32,987 bases of DNA from contig JBOGGX010000162.1 in the NCBI GenBank assembly GCA_050744245.1, forward strand, positions 1-32,987. The letters run 5' to 3'. This DNA is from JBOGGX01 sp050744245 (GTDB taxonomy: Bacteria; Actinomycetota; Acidimicrobiia; Acidimicrobiales; JBOGGX01). The notes below the pieces were generated by a model that did no database searches, had not been told where the DNA came from, and saw only the letters and a list, made by a program, of their open reading frames with translations. The translations under genes were made by a program, and so were the position numbers. Every line of letters starts with the position of its first letter. The first letter of the stretch is position 1. Positions 29,786 to 32,987 of this stretch are shown here, in pieces.

Positions 29786-30829
29786 CCAGGAACCGCCTGG
29801 TCAGCGGACTTCTCACTCGTTAAGGCTCCGTTCACCTCGCCGGCGATCTCCCCCTCCATGGCGCGTCCATGGCGCGGCGGAACGAGAAACCTCGCCCCCA
29901 TGGCCTCGGCCGCCGCCCGTCCACCCTGCTCCACCGCTCTGGCGTAGATGTCGAGCGTCAGGCGCGCATCGGAGTGTTTCATACACGGGTGATCCACCAC
30001 TGCGGTGACGGCGGCGGTCAGCATGGGGAGCCCCGATCCGAGGAGTCCTCCATGACGCCGTTCGTGCCCGGGGCGGCACGCTCACCAAGACCAGCCTGGC
30101 CGAGCACCTCGGCGGGTTGCGCACCTTCGAGCGGCTCACCGAATGGAATGGCGACGTCGTCCCGGCAGCGGTGCTCGTGTTCTCCGGCGACCTGCGTCGG
30201 ACTTCGGCTCTCCGAACCCGATCAATCCGCGCCGACCACGAACAACCGTCTCGGCGATCTCCACCGTGCCTGCGACGAACTCCACGCGGCCGACGCGTGA
30301 GCCCGCGACCTCCCCCCACCGCAGCCCCATGACCGCACCGAGGTAAACCATCGGCCCGTACTGCCCGACACCACCCAGCGCGCCCGCCAGACGAGCAAGC
30401 TCGTTGCCGTCGACCACGTGCCGACGAAGCGGCTTCACCTCGGGGAGATTGATCCCACGGCACGGGCTCCGACCGATCATGTCCCCCGCCACCGCGTAGT
30501 TCAGGATCGCCCGCAAGACCCCGTAATCACGCCGCACCGACCGCGCCCCACGCTCCCCCACCCAGCTCGTCACCACGGCCTGAACATCCCTGGGCGTCAA
30601 CGAATCCACAGCCTTGTCACCAAAGCGCGGGAACGATGTGCCGCCGCACCGCTATCTCGTCCCGCTGCCAACTCCCGCCCCGCTTCCCCGGATTCGAACC
30701 CAACCACTCCGCCGCAACCTCGGCGAGCGGGACTCGGCCCAACCTTGGATCCACGAACAGTCCCCGGTCCTTGTCGACCTCGACCGCGCGAGCAAACCGG
30801 TCGCCATCCGCCCTGCCCGAGCGCAGGCG
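29764..30829 (-). pseudogene. Degraded tyrosine integrase at the tRNA-Pro 3' end
   Basis: Minus-strand fragments of one integrase. RADGDRFARAVEVDKDRGLF and LAEVAAEWLGSNPGKRGG (about 30620-30829) begin straight after the stop of the antitoxin gene, without a start codon. A 1-nt shift near 30617 leads to SLTPRDVQAVVTSWVGERGA, YGVLRAILNYAVAGDMIGRS and the box I region VYLGAVMGLRWGEVAG (30136-30609). Box II (HxxR) is absent: about 110 bp at 30025-30135 has no integrase match. The tail MKHSDARLTLDIYARAVEQG with the nucleophile Tyr (29764-30024) then runs into the tRNA 3' end, as in tRNA-targeting elements. N-terminus lost, frame broken and core deleted, so it is inactive. Confidence 0.8.
29785..29801. 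terminator. Short hairpin directly after tRNA-Pro
   Basis: ACCAGG (29785-29790) pairs with CCTGGT (29796-29801) over five bases, beginning at the last base of CCA. It could aid 3' processing or termination; no T-tract follows. Confidence 0.35.
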
Positions 30830-31183
30830 TTACGCCGGCGTGGCGTGGCGCGAAGCGCGCTTGCGACTCCGCCGGTCCGGTGACTTGGCGAGTGGAGCCA
30901 ACGTCCACTCGACCTTCATCCCAACGGCTGCCGCGTAGCGGGCGACGGTCGAGAGGCGAGTGTCTGCCCCCGACTCGAATCGGGTGACCTGTCCCTGGCT
31001 CGTGCCCATCCGCTTGGCGAGCTGGGACTGTGTCAGCCCGGCGGTGAGGCGCCGTTCTGCCAGTTGGCGGGCGAGTTCACGACGCTCCAGGGCGGCGGCG
31101 ACGCGCGAGTGGATTGAGGGGTCGTCCTCCGCGAGTTCGTCGATCAGGCGGTCGAGGTCGTCTCTTGCCACGTCGCCCAGCAT
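30830..31183 (-). CDS. XRE-family antitoxin (HigA-like)
   Basis: 117 aa from ATG 31183, 3 nt after the current toxin stop. An N-terminal acidic helical region (DLDRLIDELAEDDPSI) precedes an HTH domain at about 44-95 (AERRLTAGLTQSQLAKRMGT, SQGQVTRFESGADTRLSTV, ARYAAAVGMKVEWTL), and a basic tail ends RKRASRHATPA. In HigBA-type modules, where the toxin gene comes first, this protein neutralises the toxin and represses the operon. The frame is intact although the toxin gene is damaged. Its stop codon directly adjoins the truncated integrase, so the module may have inserted there. Confidence 0.85.
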   Translation of the reverse strand: MLGDVARDDLDRLIDELAEDDPSIHSRVAAALERRELARQLAERRLTAGLTQSQLAKRMGTSQGQVTRFESGADTRLSTVARYAAAVGMKVEWTLAPLAKSPDRRSRKRASRHATPA

Positions 31184-31186
31184 AAC

Positions 31187-31593
31187 TCAAATATCGGTTA
31201 TCAGCTTCTCCGTCCCCGTCGCCGCCAGTCGGCGAGGCGCCGCTCGGCGAGGGAGATTCTCGCTAGGCGGTGTCTTCTGGGTCTTCCTGCTGAACGCAGA
31301 CACCGCGAGCAGCACCTGGCTTCGGGCTCCTTCGGCGGCGAAGAGCACGCGGTATGTGGCGTGGGCGCCGGTGGCGCGGATCTCGTAGATGTCGACCCGA
31401 AGATGGCGGGCGACCGACAGACCGTTGACCTGCACGTCCTTCATCGCAGCGAGGACTTCGTCGCGGTCGTCGCTGGTTAGCCCGGGACGGGTGAGGAACT
31501 CGCGCACCGGCATGGCGCCACCGGCGGTGCGGTAGAAGCGCCACCGGCGGTGCGGTAGAAGCGCCACCGTCGGCGCGGCCGATCAGCAGCCAT
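31187..31593 (-). pseudogene. HigB-like (Gp49/PF05973 type) toxin with two frame lesions
   Basis: The expected start is ATG 31593 (MAADRPRRRWRFYRTAGG), but a 23-bp tandem duplication (31515-31560) throws this frame off. A GTG at 31567 created within the duplication re-enters the toxin frame as MALLPHRRWRFYRTAGGAMP. The body is typical: VREFLTRPGLTSDDRDEVLA, LRVDIYEIRATGAHATYRVL and FSRKTQKTPP. Near 31257 one extra base shifts the C-terminus: the family-like end EISLAERRLADWRRR, stopping at 31201, lies in the next frame, whereas the present frame ends TGTEKLITDI at 31187. HigB/RelE toxins cleave mRNA on the ribosome. This copy is probably weakened or dead, but a 126-aa product is still possible. 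Confidence 0.75.
31515..31569. repeat. 23-bp tandem duplication in the toxin 5' end
   Basis: Units at 31515-31537 and 31538-31560 are identical, followed by a 9-base partial third unit (31561-31569). 23 is not a multiple of 3, so the duplication shifts the toxin frame. Confidence 0.95.
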
Positions 31594-31793
31594 GCTCAGG
31601 GCGCGAGGTCATCACGACCGACCGAACGCTAGGTCGGATGAAGATCCGCGCTGGAGCAAGATCGCCCGCGAGTCGCTCGCGGTGGTCACGCTCGGGGGCG
31701 TGTGGGCGATCTTGCGGTCAATCGGATGCAGCCGTCCCGACGTCGGTTGACCGACCGTTGGACGGCGGCACGCATCGGCCTGACGACGGTCGT

Positions 31794-32702
31794 CTACCGG
31801 GCGGCGCCGGCGCTGAAGGCGGCCACGATGTAGGTGGCGTGCCGGTCGAGGGATACCCGGCCCCGGTCGTAGCGCATGGTGGTGCGCGGGTCAGCGTGCG
31901 ACGCGGCCTTCTGGACGTCCCGCGCGGGACGCCCGCGTCGAGGGCCGCGGTGATGAGCGCGTGCCGGAGCGTGTGCGGCCCGACCGGCTTGGTGATCCCC
32001 GCCCTGCGGGCGAGGCGGCGCACGATACGCCAGGCGGCGTGCCGGTCCAACCGCTCGCCGTTGGCACCGAGGAAGATCGGTCCCTCGAAGTTCGCCGATG
32101 GCCAGATCAATGGCTTGGGCGGTGCGGGGCGCAAGCGGGATCGTGACGACCGTGCCGCCCTTGGGCACACCGTCGGGGTCCGATGCCCCGTTCAAGGCCG
32201 AGGGAGTCGATGTTGGCGCCGATGGCTTCGGAGACCCGCAGCCCGTTGAGCGCCAACAGCGAGACCAGCGCGTGCTCGGCCGCGGATTTGCCCGGCGGCC
32301 ACCAGCAGGGCGCCGACCTCGTTGCGGTCCAAGCCCATCGCGTGGGACTCGTAGTCGAGACGGGGCCGGCGCACGTGCACCGCCGGCGAGCGCGCCAGCA
32401 GGCCTTCCTGTTCGGCGTAGCGGTAGAAGCCCGCCACCGTGCACAGCCGGCGGGCCACCGTCGCGAGCCCGGCTGCGGGCTTCGAGGTCGCGGGCGAAGC
32501 ACTCAATGTCCGCACGGCGCACCTCGAACAGCCGCAAGCCGTGTTGCTCGCACCAGGCGACGAACTGGCGCAGGTCCAAGGCGTAGGTGTCGCGGGTCAG
32601 TCCGCGGTAGCCGGCCAGGAACCCGGCGAGGGCGAACCGCTCCGCTTCGGAGAAGTCGGGATCGGCGATGACGATCGCAGCAGATGAAGCAATGGTCGAC
32701 AT
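31794..32702 (-). pseudogene. XerC/D-like integrase with about five frameshifts
   Basis: ATG 32702 with an upstream GGAGGT starts MSTIASSAAIVIADPDFSEA and DTYALDLRQFVAWCEQHGLR. The frame then changes near 32475 (VARRLCTVAGFYRYAEQEGL, LDYESHAMGLDRNEVGALLV), near 32290 (HALVSLLALNGLRVSEAIGA with box I Arg), near 32180 (GGTVVTIPLAPRTAQAIDLA), near 32095 (GPIFLGANGERLDRHAAWRI, GPHTLRHALITAALDAGV with HxxR) and near 31925 (ASHADPRTTMRYDR with the nucleophile Tyr; tail IVAAFSAGAAR). Every domain of a ~300-aa actinobacterial integrase is present across the frames, so the gene was complete and has decayed by small indels without large deletions. Confidence 0.8.
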
Positions 32703-32850
32703 TTGGCACCTCCGGGGTCGGGCTGAGACCCGGACGCCGAAGCCACCTGGCCCCAGCTTCAGTTGCGGACGCCAACGCAGGCACGATCTGTCGCGTCCGG
32801 TTCTGCTGACTCGTCGAAATCGACCACCGCCCCGATGGGTCCGGATCGCC

Positions 32851-32936
32851 GATTGTCCCAACTTCGTGATTGTTCCGACCTGAGCGTGGATCGGCTGCCT
32901 GGTAAGGGCATCCGCTGTCTGCGGGTCGGAACAATC
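32851..32936. repeat. Direct and inverted repeats resembling an insertion-sequence end
   Basis: GATTGTTCCGACC (32868-32880) is repeated inverted as GGTCGGAACAATC (32924-32936). A related direct copy, GATTGTCCCAACT, lies at 32851-32863, 17 bp before the first. Multiple short direct repeats near the tip are typical of IS21-family ends; the family is a guess. Confidence 0.4.
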
Positions 32937-32956
32937 CGGGTGCTTGGGCTGATGCT

Positions 32957-32981
32957 TCCTTCACCGATTGCGGGTGAAGGA
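32957..32981 (+). promoter_or_regulatory. Hairpin sequestering a Shine-Dalgarno at the window edge
   Basis: TCCTTCACC (32957-32965) pairs with GGTGAAGGA (32973-32981) over 7 bases. The right arm contains most of GAAGGAGG, a strong ribosome binding site for a plus-strand gene that would start at or just past the window end. ATG 32952 or GTG 32974 could also open that gene. A transposase of the adjacent IS-like end is a plausible product. Confidence 0.35.
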
Positions 32982-32987
32982 GGCAGC

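Noticed and set aside
30060..30200. Plus-strand frame reading LAEHLGGLRTFERL...VLVFSGDL, which hinted at an inverted integrase segment
   Set aside because: The resemblance to integrase is too short and could be chance. It was left as unassigned sequence within the pseudogene.
30690..30720. GGTTCGAATCC-like T-arm sequence on the minus strand, suggesting a tRNA fragment or distal att copy
   Set aside because: No acceptor or anticodon arm can be folded around it, and it codes WLGSNPGKR of the integrase remnant in frame with its flanks.
1..32987. CRISPR arrays
   Set aside because: No array of regularly spaced repeats with unique spacers was seen. The repeats found are tandem, dispersed pairs or inverted.

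Overview
The window is GC-rich DNA from an actinobacterium, most likely of the Acidimicrobiia/Iamia-Ilumatobacter type. That placement is an inference from the WhiB protein, the paired Get3/ArsA-like ATPases, a GlnR-like regulator, a SufR-like regulator, a DUF2510 protein and many leaderless TANNNT promoters. A conserved chromosomal core (about 3.2-29.8 kb) is flanked by two mobile or decaying segments.

Left segment (1-3.1 kb): the end of an integrated element. It holds a 5'-truncated cysteine-rich protein, 0.8 kb of non-coding DNA with tandem repeats, and then a tightly overlapping cassette (a probably frameshifted small gene, a small CxxC protein, a small HTH-like protein) ending in an intact tyrosine integrase. 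A strong hairpin terminator separates it from the chromosome at the 3' end of a glutamine synthetase gene.

Core: a nitrogen block (glnA1 divergent from glnA2 and a GlnR-like regulator) is followed by a GAF-GAF-PP2C phosphatase overlapping an AidB-like acyl-CoA dehydrogenase. A minus-strand operon follows: a compact [2Fe-2S]/xanthine-dehydrogenase-like fusion, a 43-aa coupled ORF, RidA and a 54-aa membrane protein. Next come a Tat lipoprotein with a thioredoxin-like region and an Fe-S biogenesis block (A-type carrier, SufR-like repressor, Mrp/ApbC ATPase). After these are a DUF2510 membrane protein, a heavily decayed MacB-like ABC transporter, an fxsA-nudix-MBL operon, selA, a GNAT-menC pair, whiB, an NfeD-like protein, two coupled Get3/ArsA-like ATPases, a STAS protein and a lone receiver domain. 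RidA, the MBL hydrolase, the ATPase pair and WhiB recall the Mycobacterium tuberculosis Rv3677c-Rv3681c neighbourhood, here spread out.

Right segment (29.7-33.0 kb): a tRNA-Pro(CGG) gene whose 3' end is overlapped by the tail of an integrase pseudogene, then a HigBA-like toxin-antitoxin pair whose toxin carries two frame lesions, a second integrase broken by about five frameshifts, and inverted and direct repeats resembling an insertion-sequence end. This is a well-used integration hotspot in decay.

The most unusual signals are a 55-bp two-copy intergenic repeat placed 7-8 nt after two minus-strand stop codons, the overlapping divergent leaderless promoters, the duplicated ribosome-binding-site/start segment in front of ridA, and the compact XDH-like fusion that appears to lack its molybdenum active site.
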